NCBI GenBank assembly: GCA_012931725.1
Contig: CM022945.1
Coordinates: 13,440,087 to 13,504,086, forward strand
Direction: 5' to 3'
From: Litsea cubeba
Taxonomy: Eukaryota > Streptophyta > Magnoliopsida > Laurales > Lauraceae
Length of the DNA: 64,000 nt
Position 1 is the stretch's first letter; the number at the start of each line of letters is the position of its first letter. Shown piece by piece: positions 10,935-22,114 of the stretch. The notes under the pieces were generated by a model that was not told where the DNA came from, did not search any database, and saw only the letters and a program-made list of their open reading frames with translations. Made by a program: the position numbers and the translations under genes.

Positions 10935-11580
10935 GTGAAATTTGTGTCGGTGAATTTCTACAAATTTCAATTAGTATAAAACCAGCCCAAGAAATTCCCA
11001 ATCACTTTTAGTTCCTTGCAAATGAAGGGATCATTCAAACTCAATATAGAACTTCCCAAAGCCCCATCATTTGTCTTCTTTTCTTCGCTGATGACATCAT
11101 TCTCCTCTCTAGAGCATCAAATGATGCCATCGTGGCCACCATCTCCTTACTCCATAGTTACTGACTTGAGGTGGGCAATTCTTTAACTTGGAAAAGAGAC
11201 AACTATACCTGGTGAAATGGGGATTCATCCAAGAGTGCCTTGGAGGAGCTATTTCTATTCTATGGTAGATGCCTTGGAAAGAAAATGGATGGATGGAAAT
11301 GCAATCTCCTTTCCTTTAATGCTCGTCACGCACGTACTTTCTAGCATTCCCCTCCACATTCTAATGGCTCTCCTAGTTCCCAAATCTTCATGTAATGAAA
11401 TGGAAAGAATTATGAGGATGAGTTCAAAAATGCGTTCAGTTAGATGGGCCACAGTGTCTCTCCCTAAATCTGAAGGTGGCCTTGGCCCTCTTAAGGATCA
11501 TGATCTAAATTCAACATGTTCTTGAAGTCGGATGGAGGGCTATCATATCATCTTACCTTTGGGCTACATGGTTTGGATCT
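10935..11580 (+). mobile_element. L1-type LINE fragment: reverse transcriptase core
   Basis: Translation gives LLFFADDIILLSRAS around 11075-11110, with the F-A-D-D form of the reverse transcriptase Y-A-D-D active site at 11084-11095. After that come LEVGNSLTWKR and, in other frames, ALEELFLFYGRCLGKKMDGWK, all typical of plant L1 ORF2 after the catalytic site. Stops and frame changes are frequent, so the copy is dead. Its 3' half appears to resume at about 14190, beyond two other insertions. Confidence 0.8.
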
Positions 11581-11582
11581 GA

Positions 11583-12110
11583 ATCATCGTCATCATCATC
11601 AAATCCTTGTCCCAACTATGTTGGGTCGGCTACACGAATTATATTTCTCCATTCCGATCTATCTTGAGCGAAATCCTCAGATAAGTAACACTTCTTGATA
11701 TCTATTTTTACTACCTCCATCCACGTCCTCTTTGGCCTACCCCTTCCCTTTGGTGGGCCATCAACCTTCATATCCAAACTTTTCCTTACCAGCGCCGTTG
11801 CCCGCCTACGTTAGACATGTCCAAACCATTTCAAACGAGTTTCTCTAATTTTGTCCCCTAGTGTTAATACCCCCTAATTGCTCTAGAAAACGCTTATTTC
11901 TAAGTTTTCCCTTCCTAGCTTTACCACACATCCACCTTAACAATCTCATCTCTTTTACATCCATTTTATGCATATGTTGCTTCTTGATTAGCCAACATTC
12001 TACTCCATAGGTCATAGCTAGTACTAATGAAGCACACAATACTAATGAAACACACAAGGAAGAAACCACACAAGCAATTATGTGATTCAAAGGTGTATCT
12101 ACTACCAAAA
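11583..12110 (-). mobile_element. RTE-clade LINE 3' end, inserted in the L1
   Basis: The minus-strand frame 11845-12108 contains YGVECWLIKKQHMHKMDVKE, then MRLLRWMCGKARKGKLRN, the conserved C-terminus of plant RTE-type reverse transcriptases. The 3' part (11590-11640) has TAGCCGACCCAACATAGTTGGGACAAGG-like text ending in a TGATGA microsatellite tail, the hallmark of this LINE. It lies opposite to the L1 that flanks it. Only the last ~500 bp is present, the usual 5' truncation of LINEs. Short related tails occur at several other places in the window. Confidence 0.85.
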
Positions 12111-12149
12111 TCCTTGGGGAAAAGATTCTTGCTTTACATTGGAAAATCT

Positions 12150-13440
12150 GTAAAGATAGTGGTAACCTGAATTGGTCGACTCAGCACATTGGGTCAACCT
12201 AACCTATTGGGCCAGTCCAAACTCCAAACAAGCTCACTTGATCCAGTCAAGAAACAAATCTGTACAATCAAAATCTTCGTTGTATATCAGTTGTTGTTTC
12301 CCTTTTTAGATTGTAAGTCACCCAATCAATGGGTCAAACATTCTGTATTTAGACAAGAAGTAGTATATTTAAAGACATAGTTGGGATCACAAGGATCCTC
12401 ATGTTTTTCCTCTCAATCATTTTCCCTTGCTCTCTTTATTCACATGGTGTCAGAGCGTAAGAAGATCCTTGGCTCACCTTGATACATCAGAAACTGCTGC
12501 TGCTGCTGCACTCAACCAGCGTCTGGATCAGTGACTGATCAATTAGTGGTCCTCACCATCACAGCAGCCCATCTCTGGTAGTCATATATTCCTGGTTGCC
12601 CATAATTCCTAGTATTTCTGGTGTTTTTCAAGTTTTTTTTTTTTGGACAGCGCAGAGGTGAGTTTTCACCCTATCTTGGTATCGACAGTTTTCATGGAAT
12701 GTTTTATCACAGCCGTTGAACTTTGTGATCAACAGTCTGATCTGGCTCAAGTCTTGCCGGGAGTAGTCCCACTACAATACAAATCTAACCTGTAAGTTAG
12801 ATTCTTGAATTGATTTCTGACCAAAGAAAAAAACAGCCTTACAGTGACTTGTCCTGGGGTCGCCCAGCACTGTATTTTTTATTTTCTGCGGTCGGCATGA
12901 TGTTGTTGCTGTCTGGTCACAAGACAACTTCATCTTGACTATATTATCTCAGCATCTGTCCTGGCTGCCTAAGCAATCTGATTACAAATTTTAAAAAATT
13001 AAGTTTTGTCCAGCTTTCTGCTATTTTTCTTGTGCTGTGTCTCATATCTTTGCTGAGTTTCATCATTCTGAACTGTTTGGGGATCAGATCTGGTTACAGT
13101 TACTGCTTATCTGTTTTAATCATGTCTTCTGAACGTATGAACTGGATCAATGTCATATTAGATGGAACAAATTATTCTTATTGGTCTCATCTCATGGAAA
13201 ATTTTCGGAAAGAACAAAAATTATGGAAATATCTTGCTGACAAAATTGATCAGCCTGCTACTAAAGACCCTACATATGAAGAATGGGAATCTGCTGTTGG
13301 CAAATTCAACTCTTGGATCGCTAACTCTGTCATACCTTTATTGGAAATCAACTGGCCAAATTTGATTACCCAAAAGATGCTTGGGATTATTTAGCCAAAT
13401 TCAATGAATGATGATGGAGTGCTTTATCCTTTAACATTTA
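12150..13440 (+). mobile_element. Copia-type LTR retrotransposon fragment: LTR, primer site, gag start
   Basis: TGGTGTCAGAGC at 12445-12456 matches the initiator-Met tRNA primer-binding site (usually TGGTATCAGAGC) directly after a CA-ending LTR, whose left edge I place only roughly at 12150. Downstream, from the ATG at about 13121, the frame reads MSSERMNWINVILDGTNYSY then WSHLMENFRKEQKLWKYLAD, the N-terminal signature of plant Copia gag (DUF4219/UBN2 type). The frame stops at 13394. No protease, integrase or reverse transcriptase follows and no second LTR was found, so the element is truncated. Confidence 0.75.
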
Positions 13441-13449
13441 TTATTGGCC

Positions 13450-14185
13450 ATTTCTTTAACTTCTTTGACCAGTGATAGATGTGGGCTTTGGTTCTTTTCA
13501 GAGAATCAAAAGAGTCTGCTAATTGTCTGAAAGCTTTAAAACCAGTGGAGTCTTTCATATGCATGCATGATACACCACTAGTTTCACATGCCAATCAGTT
13601 CTCTCATGCGCTGACCTTGAATTTATGGAATAAGGATCCAATGATTATGATGATCATGATAGATCATATCTCATGTAATTAATTAGATTTGAATTAGCCT
13701 TGAGGCAAACATCAGTCAGCCCATGATCAATCTATCCTCCACACTTGAATGGGAAAAACAGTCTTCACACAAAGTGATGAAAAATGTAGGGGTTTTTTTT
13801 CCCAGAAGAAAGAGGAAGTGAAGAAGACCCAGTTGGATTTGAACAAAAGGAAGGGTTGTAATGGCAGAAAGGAATGGTTTTGGAAGTACAGTATAATGGA
13901 AAAGAAAATAAACAAAAACCCCAATTTCCTTCCAAAACTTGGAAGACAATTTAACTGGAAAAACTTCTCAAGATGAGAGCTTTTCACAAAAATGATAATG
14001 TCCATGCTTATTTGGTTAACTGCATAAATGCCACTAGTTTTAGATTTACACAGTTATTCTTTGACAAGTATTTCTTGCTAGAAATTCCCTTTTAAAGGCA
14101 GGAATTTCTGACAGGGTAGCAAATGCTATCTTGGTGGAATTCCAAATAATGTGTTTGAATCACAGGAATTGTGTAAGCTAGCATT
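13450..14185. other. Retroelement debris, unassigned
   Basis: This stretch lies between the Copia gag fragment and the resumed L1. It has no coding signal that I recognise. It may be more of either element in decayed form. Confidence 0.4.
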
Positions 14186-14189
14186 TCAA

Positions 14190-14935
14190 ATGCATAGTGG
14201 GTAAGAATCCTCTCCCAGAAGTATCTAATACATTGCACTTTGTCTACTTAAGCAAAGGTACTTACTCCCCATTGTGGAAAAATATTTTAAAGCATAGAAT
14301 ATTAATCTTGGATAATATAGCCTGGTTGGTAGGAAATACTCATAGAATTAATACTTTACATGACAAATGGTTACCAAGTCTAAATCCCCTAATGAACTAA
14401 CTACCCATTGAAACAGGGAATCCAATTAGACCAAGTACCCAAGCTACTGAAAGATTCAGTCAGAAAATAACAACTAATGTCAGAACATAGGATCTAGAGA
14501 AACTATGATTATTCTGGGCTAACAACATAATTCAGCACATTAGTTCCATTCCCTTGTGGGGTCAAGACATCCCTTGCTTTTCTTGAACAATAAGAAATGC
14601 AGGCACTTGTACAGTTACAGCCCTTTATTGTTCACTAGTCAAGCTCCTAATGGGCCCAAACCTCCTCTGGAAGAGCCTATAGTCGCTACAGATTCCATCT
14701 AAAATCAAAATTTTCATCTGGAAACTCATTCATGAATCATGATAGTCTAATGACTAGAAGCCATCTAATGCATATTTTCTCTAAAATTTCCCAAGGATGT
14801 GTCTGTGGGAGAAATGATATTGAAACAGTGGATCATCTCTTTCTAAAATGCTCTTATTCGAACACTATAAACATTAGCAAATGCATCAAAAGATCATACA
14901 ATCTACCAAATCAGATTTTCTGATTGGATCTTCTT
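14190..14935 (+). mobile_element. L1-type LINE fragment: ORF2 C-terminus with zf-RVT
   Basis: Frames read SPLWKNILKHRILILDNIAW then LVGNTHRINTLHDKWLPSLN, next WGQDIPCFS and LQIPSKIKIFIWKLIHE, and finally CVCGRNDIETVDHLFLKCSY. The last is the zinc-binding zf-RVT module (C-x-C...H-x3-C) that ends plant L1 ORF2. Stops and one frame change interrupt it. The order and plus strand agree with the fragment at 10935-11580, so both are probably one copy split by the RTE and Copia insertions. Confidence 0.8.
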
Positions 14936-14989
14936 TGGACGATGGACATGAGCATTTAGTATGGAATGTTGGTTTACCAAATGTTTTTT

Positions 14990-15420
14990 TTTTTTTTTTT
15001 AATGTTTGATTCCTGGGTTGTGGGCTTGTTGTTGGCTTGGTCCTGGCTCACTTCTCTAAGGTGGGTTAAAACAGAAGAAAGAAGATGAAAACAGGGGAGA
15101 TGATCAACTCATTTCATTGAACTGAATAGATTACATAAGCTTCCTCAAGACTTCTATTTAGAGTCGATGTTGAGGTGGTTACAGATGGGAGTCTATTTAA
15201 CAAACATGGAAACAGAAAAGAAGACAATAGGAATCATATATCACAAAATCAGTTATAACTGTCAAGGTGATAGTTATGACATACAGAGACTGTTTGTAGT
15301 CGCTTAGTCTTTAGTAGTCTTGACTCTTTGCTTGTCTGAGCTAATAAGTTATAGGTTAGAAAGAAACATCTGTTGCATTATTAGGGCTTTTCCTGTTAAT
15401 TTTGTCCCAACATTTCCCCT
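14990..15420. other. Possible LTR remnant
   Basis: The stretch has the look of a decayed LTR on the minus strand: a TGTTGGGACAAAATTAAC start (right end near 15410), a run resembling a transcribed R region, and no coding sequence. No partner LTR, primer site or target duplication could be found. The call is weak. Confidence 0.25.
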
Positions 15421-16340
15421 TTTAACAATAGAATTAAAATTATCATTAGAGAGAGAGAGAGAGATGGCCATATTATTGTGCGTATTTTCTACTATCTATT
15501 ATGTCAATGATCGTTTGTAGCATTAACGAAAGTATGGCACTTATCTAAGTCAATAAATCCCATAGTCATGGCCTTTGCTTACAGTCTTTTGCACTGAGGG
15601 ATTGGGTGATTATTACCCTCATGGCTATGACCCATTTACTCACATCTCCAAAACATCTATGTTACTACTTAAACTCTACATTTTTATTTTTTTTTTGTTT
15701 GGATGTGTGAACTCTTTTTCAGTATGAAGATGAGGATGGACAGTTCCAAACTGTATATTTGACAACTATACAATAGATGTTTGATTTGTGTGTCTCTGTG
15801 TATATAGAGAGAGATCCACCAAATTTAGTTAATCCTTTGACCAAGATCAAATGTTTAAAATTATTTGCTTTTGAAGATCTTGTTTTCTAATTTGCCTTAT
15901 TATTTGACTGTTTGATTTATTTTGGCATGGCAATGCCATCTCACGGAAATTTCATTTATTTGGACTTAAATTCTACTGTTTGATTTTCTCTTACTCATGT
16001 CATTTGTAAGAAGCGATAGGGGATTGTTTATGATTTTCTACTTATATTTGTGGCTTAATATTGAATTGCATGGAGATGTGTTTTATGTTTTTGTAATTGC
16101 ATTTAAATTATTGGAGTGTTGTGGTTGTGTATAAATTGAAATTCATTGTTTGAAGGAGCATCATGGTTGTTTATGAAGTAATTTATAATATAGCAGGTAC
16201 TTATGCAGCTTGAAAAATGTTTAAATGTCTTCTCATTAAGGGGAGACTCTACCCTCTTTTTATTTATTTTTTCCTTTTGACAATCTTAAGGGCAAATTTA
16301 GTTATTTAAATTGATTTACAACATGACTTTTGAATTTCTG
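15421..16340. other. AT-rich intergenic region
   Basis: No gene is supported. The region holds a short (GA)n run near 15451-15463 and long T-rich segments. Confidence 0.4.
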
Positions 16341-16404
16341 CTATTAGATTTCTAATTTAGCTAGTTTGGATCCCATCAATTTATTTTGTTCGATAAAAAG
16401 GAGT

Positions 16405-16700
16405 AAAGTGGGTCCCACTTGTTCAATAAAAAAAGATAACATCTCATCCATGTAATATAGTCTGATTAATAGATAATAAATATGCCCCATCATTTTAATC
16501 ATATGTGCACTTGTGATAATGGGTCTTAATTTATTCAATATATAATGTGGGCCTCATTAGTTCAATCATATGTCGGGGTCTCAGTTTATTCAATAAAGTG
16601 GGCCCCATTTATTCAATCATACGTGCACTTGTGATAGGGAGTCTTAGTTTGTCTTATATCAAGAAGTGGACCCACCTAATACACTCATATGTCTTGGTCA
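16405..16700. repeat. Diverged short-unit repeat block (GTGGGCCCCA.TT.ATTCAAT)
   Basis: Four to five irregular copies of a 47-70 bp unit can be read, each starting with GTGGGYCYCAYT, then TATTCAATCATATGTGCACTTGTGAT or part of it, then GGTCTTAGTTTATTCAATA. Copies start near 16409, 16480, 16548, 16598 and 16665. The unit is variable in length, so it looks like an old minisatellite rather than a fresh duplication. Confidence 0.6.
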
Positions 16701-17640
16701 TGGCAAACTGTCACGCCTCATATGCCTCAGATCAAGTGAGTTGTTTAAATGCAAGGAATCATTAGCTATGCAAATCCTTGACATGAATTTCCCTTGTCCA
16801 TTGAAAGGGAGGAATTTTAAATCCTGCAAATTCCTCTCTTGCTACCACAGGCGGTCTTAGGATTTTTAGGTCCAACCTCCCCCATAGGATATGTAAATCA
16901 TCATGCTTTTGGAGATTTGCGCATCGAAATCAATTTTATTTTGCTTTATATATCAATGTGGAATCCTCAACTATATAATCCTCGGCAACGACTGAGGAGT
17001 CCCTATTCGGAGGACTCTTCAATCTGCGGATTCTTCTCAAATTCCTCACCTATTATCAAATGTGCCGTTCTGATATCCTTACACTCTTGGTAGGTCTAGG
17101 TTTAGAAGTTACATAATATATTTCTCTTTCTCAAGTCCTAATAAAGCCAGGTAGGATTACTCAAAACACTTTTGACCCAAAATCTATCATTGGCTAACCA
17201 AATGGACCAATATAATAAACTCAAACGATACATATAAACTTCAGAGGAAATAAAAACCCATTTGACTGGAAGTCATCAAATACTGATTTGGGAAGGCTTC
17301 ATGTTTTACTACATAAACTCAACAGACAAGGAAAGAGACCCTTGATTATTTTATCAAAACGGTGCATGCATTGTTCTTTACTTTATTTGTGATGACAAGC
17401 ACGTCTCATGCGGAAAAACAAAAACAGTTGGTGTACAATGTCAGGTTCTTCGCAGGCAATGTATTGCTGACAGTGGTGATTCATTCTAGAGTCAAAGATT
17501 ATTTTAATTGGGGCCCACTTTTGTATTTCTTGTGATTGGAACTCTTTGTGGGGGCCAGCAGAGCACATTGCTTTATAAGTTGGGCATTGTAATGGAAGCA
17601 CCCATCAGCTAACTTAGTTTATGCATGCATGATTTAAATT
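16701..17640. other. Intergenic region, no gene
   Basis: No gene is seen. Near 16846 the text CAGGCGGTCTTAGGATTTTTAG resembles the ends of plant hAT elements like the one at 2221, but no second end was identified. Confidence 0.4.
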
Positions 17641-17700
17641 GACATTTTTTTTTCTCCTTTTCTTTTCCATGAAGGGCTTGGATTATAATTTATATTGTTG

Positions 17701-17864
17701 TTTTTTTTTTCTTTCTTTAAGGCTATCGGAAGGTTTCCAATCCCTCCGGGCCCAGAAGAAAGCCGGGCAAACTCCCCCGTAGCTCTGATGTAGTAGTGTA
17801 GTTTCAAACCTATAACTTCTGCGTGCAAATCGTGGTCCTAGGCCAACTGAGCTACCCCTTGGGG
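17701..17864 (-). mobile_element. tRNA-derived SINE, copy 2, with ~17-bp TSD
   Basis: This is the same family as the copy at 8991. The minus strand starts with CCAAGGGGTAGCTCAGTTGG (box A); the B box is eroded (GGTTTGAAACT). The body contains CCCGGCTTTCTTCTGGGCCC, and the tail is T-rich on the plus strand at 17701-17719. The flanks repeat ATTATAATT (17682-17690 and 17868-17876), and the similarity runs on for about 17 bp with changes. It therefore looks older than copies 1 and 3. Confidence 0.82.
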
Positions 17865-17867
17865 TTA

Positions 17868-17932
17868 ATTATAATTCATAGTTGACCTAATATAGTTGAG
17901 ATAAAGCTTTAATGATGATGACGATGATAGAG
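17868..17932 (+). mobile_element. RTE LINE 3' tail
   Basis: The text ATAGTTGACCTAATATAGTTGAGATAAAGCTTTAATGATGATGACGATGAT is a diverged copy of the RTE 3' end (consensus near ...GCCGACC..ATAGTTGGGACAAGGCT plus a TGATGA tail). SINE copy 2 is inserted immediately next to it. Confidence 0.6.
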
Positions 17933-17939
17933 TGCTTGA

Positions 17940-18645
17940 ATCTGAATCCACTAGGTTTTACATGTCTCACGCGCTCTTACATGTCGGTTGGATGATAACA
18001 TGAGTTATTGGAAATTAATAGTTGTTTTGATTTTTTTTTCTTATGTAAATAGAGTTAATTTAATGTAATTAGAATTATAGATAAATCGACAGCACCTTAG
18101 CTTATTGAAGCTTTAAGCCTAAAATTGTAGGCATCCATATCTTTTTTTACCCTAAAGAAACCATTTGTTTTAATTGTATAATCTATAAATTGATAAAAGT
18201 GGACGGCTTGTTGGTGGAAAATTGTCCATTTGGATTCTTGTGGACTTATGCGTGTAACTTTGTGTGCATGTAAAGGATAGTACATCATTTGTTTAAATCC
18301 TAAGTTGCCCCAATTTTGCATGACCCTATTGGTCGATGCTTCTTCAATTTCAACAAAACTTGAATTTAGCTATCATGTCCCCTTCTAGGAGAGTTTGATG
18401 TCCCTTGTCAACTGCGCTTATGGAAAGAGTAAATACTCTTCATGTGGTACTTTTTTCATAGAATCCCTGTAAAAGAACATCCAAGCATTGATTTACAAAG
18501 TGCCTGTTTGTTCCCCTAAGCTGGGATACTTGAAAAAAAAAAATGACCGGTTGCTATTGAAAAATGAACCAAGGCGAAGTGGGACTTAAATATCCAGCCG
18601 CCACCCTAATTAATAATTCAATTCCTAAGAAGGTGATGGTTGCAT
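17940..18645. other. Intergenic region, no gene
   Basis: No gene, repeat or motif that I can support was seen here. Confidence 0.4.
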
Positions 18646-18653
18646 CGACAATT

Positions 18654-19080
18654 TAGGGCTACACATGGGCGGTTCGAATCGGTTTAGCACTAAAATCAAC
18701 CACCAAATCGAGCCTATCGGTTTTTTAATTGACCAATCCGATTCAACCGATAGAGAGGGCTTAGTCGGTTCGGTCGGTTAAACCGTTTTTTTTTTTTTAA
18801 TTAGAAATTGAAATTCTCAAAATGATTACACCCCCACAAGAGGCGCATGAATTGTCGAATGCCAGCCAAATGAAATTCTAAAATCTAAATACTCAAATTA
18901 CATAATATACCAGTCAGTTCGATTTAGGCTGTAAACTGGAGGTTCAAGTTGATAACTGACCGATCTAAACAGTTTTTACGATTTTCAAATCGTAGACCGA
19001 ACCAATCTACTATAAAATCGATCCGAACCGTCCGATTCGGTCCGTTTTAGCAGTGATACCAAATTTTCTGTCCAACCCTA
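18654..19080. mobile_element. Possible old hAT-like element rich in CGGTT motifs
   Basis: The left part has GGGCGGTTCGAATCGGTTTAG and the right part GAACCGTCCGATTCGGTCCG, with several CGGTTCGGTCGGTT and complementary AACCG words near both ends. The outer ends (TAGGGCT... and ...AACCCTA) are imperfect inverted repeats. I could not find a convincing 8-bp target duplication. It resembles the element at 22977-23872. Confidence 0.45.
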
Positions 19081-19084
19081 ATCT

Positions 19085-19955
19085 ACATGGCTCCCTTGCA
19101 CAATTGCGCCTCTCTCCTCATATGCTTCACTTCTCCTCCTTTTTTTTTTTTTTCTACTAGACTAGCTAGTGAGATGGAGCGGTATTAAACTGCGCTACTG
19201 TTTGGAGACTCTGTTGGCCGTTGGGATTCATTTGAATATGTATTCAATTTATATGCATTCTAAGCAAAAGAGAAGCCCCCTAAACCAAAATATATAGCAA
19301 CAACCTTCACCTTTGGAGAGAAATCACAATAAATCCTTAAGAAGAGTGTGTCTTGTGGGGGAGGGGGATGTTAGCAAAATAGTTGGTCTACTTGACATCA
19401 TTGACAAAAACGATTGTACTTTGTACCCCCACATGTTTCCACTTTAATAAATAGTTGGTGCCTGGACCACTAATTAGTTGATCCCTTTCATGTTCATAAG
19501 AAGAATCAATGAACCACCACCATCTAACTTGGGCATGGACTCCCAAAATAAAAAAAGGGTGGCTCTCCTCATTCCTCATCTTCCCCAATGGGAATTGGGA
19601 AGTTGGGTGGACATCTTACATGCTTGTTTGATAGACCAACACCACCCTTTTTCCCTTCCCCATTTTTAGCCCTTGAAGCAACCCATGTGTATTTCGTTAA
19701 GGACTTCTTCCACTTCCTTTTGCGTTCTTTTTGGACAAATGGGTCTCCTCGTACAGGAAAAACGTTTTCTTGCCCGTGATACTTTTCTTTCATCACAAAA
19801 AACATGCCGGTTGTAGATAAAGCACAGTGCCAAGGTCAAAAAAGTTCATTTCACATGAATTCCATGATCTGGATGGCTGTTTGGAATCAAAAGAGATGAT
19901 TACTTAGACATCACATCCTAGTAACAAAAATGAATTGGTGGGATAACACAGGTGA
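19085..19955. other. Intergenic region, no gene
   Basis: Frames of 60-80 residues on both strands overlap and show no domain. Nothing else stands out. Confidence 0.4.
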
Positions 19956-19966
19956 AGTATGGGATT

Positions 19967-20064
19967 TTTTTTTTTATAATAACGCACGTTTAAAGGGCCA
20001 GAATAATTCCTACGGAGTCCAGGAGAGAAAGCCTGGTGAAATTTCCCTATGGTCACAGTGTGGG
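19967..20064 (-). mobile_element. SINE copy 4, 5'-truncated
   Basis: The plus strand shows a T run, then AAAGGGCCAGAATAATTCCT, a CGGAGTCCAGGAG block and ATGGTCACAGTGTGGGAT. This aligns with the tail half of SINE copy 1 (GGGCCGGAGTAATCCCTGCGGGCCCAGGAGG..., GTGGCCCCAGTGTGG). The tRNA-like head is missing, so the copy lacks its Pol III promoter. Confidence 0.7.
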
Positions 20065-20147
20065 ATAAATATATTAGAAATAGTGTGGCGTGTCTGCCAT
20101 TAGGCAGACGTTCAATTAAGTAGTTGATTAATTAATATTGAGTAATG

Positions 20148-20256
20148 CTACCTGGACATACTTTTTGGCATGAATCTTGGATAAATCCCTATGTTACCCC
20201 CAAGGAGTAACATAGGGGTTTGTCCAAGATTCATGCCAAAAAGTATGTCTAGGTAG
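20148..20256. mobile_element. Foldback MITE: 50-bp stem, 9-nt loop
   Basis: The left arm (20148-20197) and right arm (20207-20256) are inverted copies that differ at three positions. In RNA from the plus strand all three differences are G-U wobbles, giving an unbroken 50-bp stem over a 9-nt loop. Outside, AT-rich TTAATTAAT-like words flank both sides. The arm starts CTACCTGGACATACTTTTTGG, close to that of the smaller foldback at 22909, so both belong to one MITE family. It could also give rise to small RNA if transcribed; that part is inference. Confidence 0.8.
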
Positions 20257-20264
20257 ACTTTTTG

Positions 20265-21915
20265 TTAATTAATTACTACGAGAAGGTAGTTCTCTCCCGT
20301 TGACGTTTCTACATATGGACAGATGATGTTGCCATGATTGATACCTAAAATTTAGAGGCTGCCACCTATTTAACGTCTTGATCAAGATGTCCGCATGCAG
20401 ATGTCTTGTTTGAGGGCTCTATTAAAGTAAAGATTATTTTGAAAAAATATATATATATAAGTAGGTTATGATGATATTTTATTTTTAGTTATTTGTTTTA
20501 GAATTTTTTTTTTGACTTTTTTTTTATAGAAAGTGGAGTTTCTTTGTCTTTTAATGAATAAATGAAGTTTTTTTACTTTTTTTAAAAAAAACATAGCGAA
20601 AAATTTCAATTAAAGTGATTTTGATGTGACTTTTTTTTTTATAGAAATGGGGGCTATACTTCAGTTGACACTATAAGTAAAGTTGCCAAACAAGCCCATT
20701 GCCGGAGAAAATTTCGCGAGATTATCTCCCACCCTTGGTTTGGATTATCCAGCTAGGGTTCGGTCATTTCTGTCAACTGTGATTATCAAAACGCTCAAAG
20801 TAAAAGCCAATGTCAAGTCCATCTGAGACTAGCATAATTGATAAGTGATTCCATTGCATAAATCGATGATGATAATACAATGCCAATCTTATCAAGATGG
20901 TTGGAACCTATGGTCTAGACCATTAGGTCATGGATTCAAGATAGGGCACCAACAAACAAAAAATTGATAATACCATGCATGATTCTCACGTTGCTTGGAT
21001 CAACCAGTCTACGTTACTCTGTCGTTGGCCCTTCTACACTCATTAGTCTATGTCGGAGACTTGTGTAGTTGTGCTCCCTGTTGATTGTGATGTGGAGTTA
21101 AAGCAAGAGGGCCAATTCCAATGTTTGATTGGATCTAATTATTTTTATATAAAACAACCACACTGTTTTTTTTATTAGAATTGTATAAACAGTCTAATCT
21201 AATTAGGGAACCGCCAAGTATGGAAAATTGGTCTTATAGGATATTCATATCCTCCAATCTTAAACATTGAAATCTATGGCCAAAATAATACAAAGTGAGA
21301 TCTTTTTTAGCATTCAAATTATTGTTTTAGATTAGAGGATTACAAATGTACAGATAGATTGATTTTTATTGAATCCTAATGTGCAATGACCTTGGCAAGA
21401 ATTGTATGTTGACAACATGAGATTATTTCTCTTTTAAAAGATGTTTTAGAACAGAAAAATTGTTTATCGCGTCGCTAATAACAGGCCAACCGCCAATCCA
21501 CTGGTAACTTAGTGGTGAGGCGCCTCGTTTTTACGAAAACAATCAGGGATATATCCTTTAGTGTAGTGATGGTTTTTGATGGTGAGGGACTTGAGTGAGT
21601 ATTTGTGTGCGTGTGAGTATTTACCAAAGTCTAAAAAACAAGAAGGCTAGCCTTTTGTACCCATTTGTAGGGTCTTACTCTGAGATTCCCCTGTATAATA
21701 GAAGTGGGTCAAATTTTGATCCAAACAAATTTGGACCACCTTTAAATTGATCAAAAGTAAAGCTGGTGGTTAAAATGAAAACCTAAAAGGGGAGTGGATC
21801 ATGTATTCCACACACGATCAGTCCAATGGTGGTTCCAAAATTGATTGAATAAATCTTTCCTACCATTAGTGAATAGTAATAATGAGTGTTTAGATTTCTA
21901 ATTTGGTTCAGTCTC
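20265..21915. other. Intergenic region, no gene
   Basis: AT-rich DNA with T runs (near 20505, 20515 and 20630). No coding signal or paired repeat that I can support was found. Confidence 0.4.
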
Positions 21916-21930
21916 TTGTATATACAAGAC

Positions 21931-22102
21931 GGGGAATGTTCATATGCATCTTTCCCTCACCATAGAGTGAGGGACACTCCCCATTTTATACATGAAAAAG
22001 TACATTTTGTACTTGGAAATTTCCAAAAAGGGGAGTGTCCTTCCAAAAAGGAGAAGTGTCCCTCGCCCTATGGTAAGGAAAATATGCATATGAATGTTCC
22101 CC
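21931..22102. mobile_element. Foldback MITE with 9-bp target duplication
   Basis: The ends are inverted copies (GGGGAATGTTCATATGCAT... and its complement), with arms of roughly 50 bp. The flanks are ATACAAGAC (21922-21930) and GTACAAGAC (22103-22111), a 9-bp duplication with one change. A 9-bp duplication is usual for Mutator-type elements. The interior repeats GGGGAGTGTCC and AGAAGTGTCCC. There is no coding capacity. Confidence 0.78.
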
Positions 22103-22114
22103 GTACAAGACTAT

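Noticed and set aside
14990..15420. Solo LTR
   Set aside because: Only one possible edge can be seen; no matching edge or 5-bp duplication. Listed only as a weak possibility.
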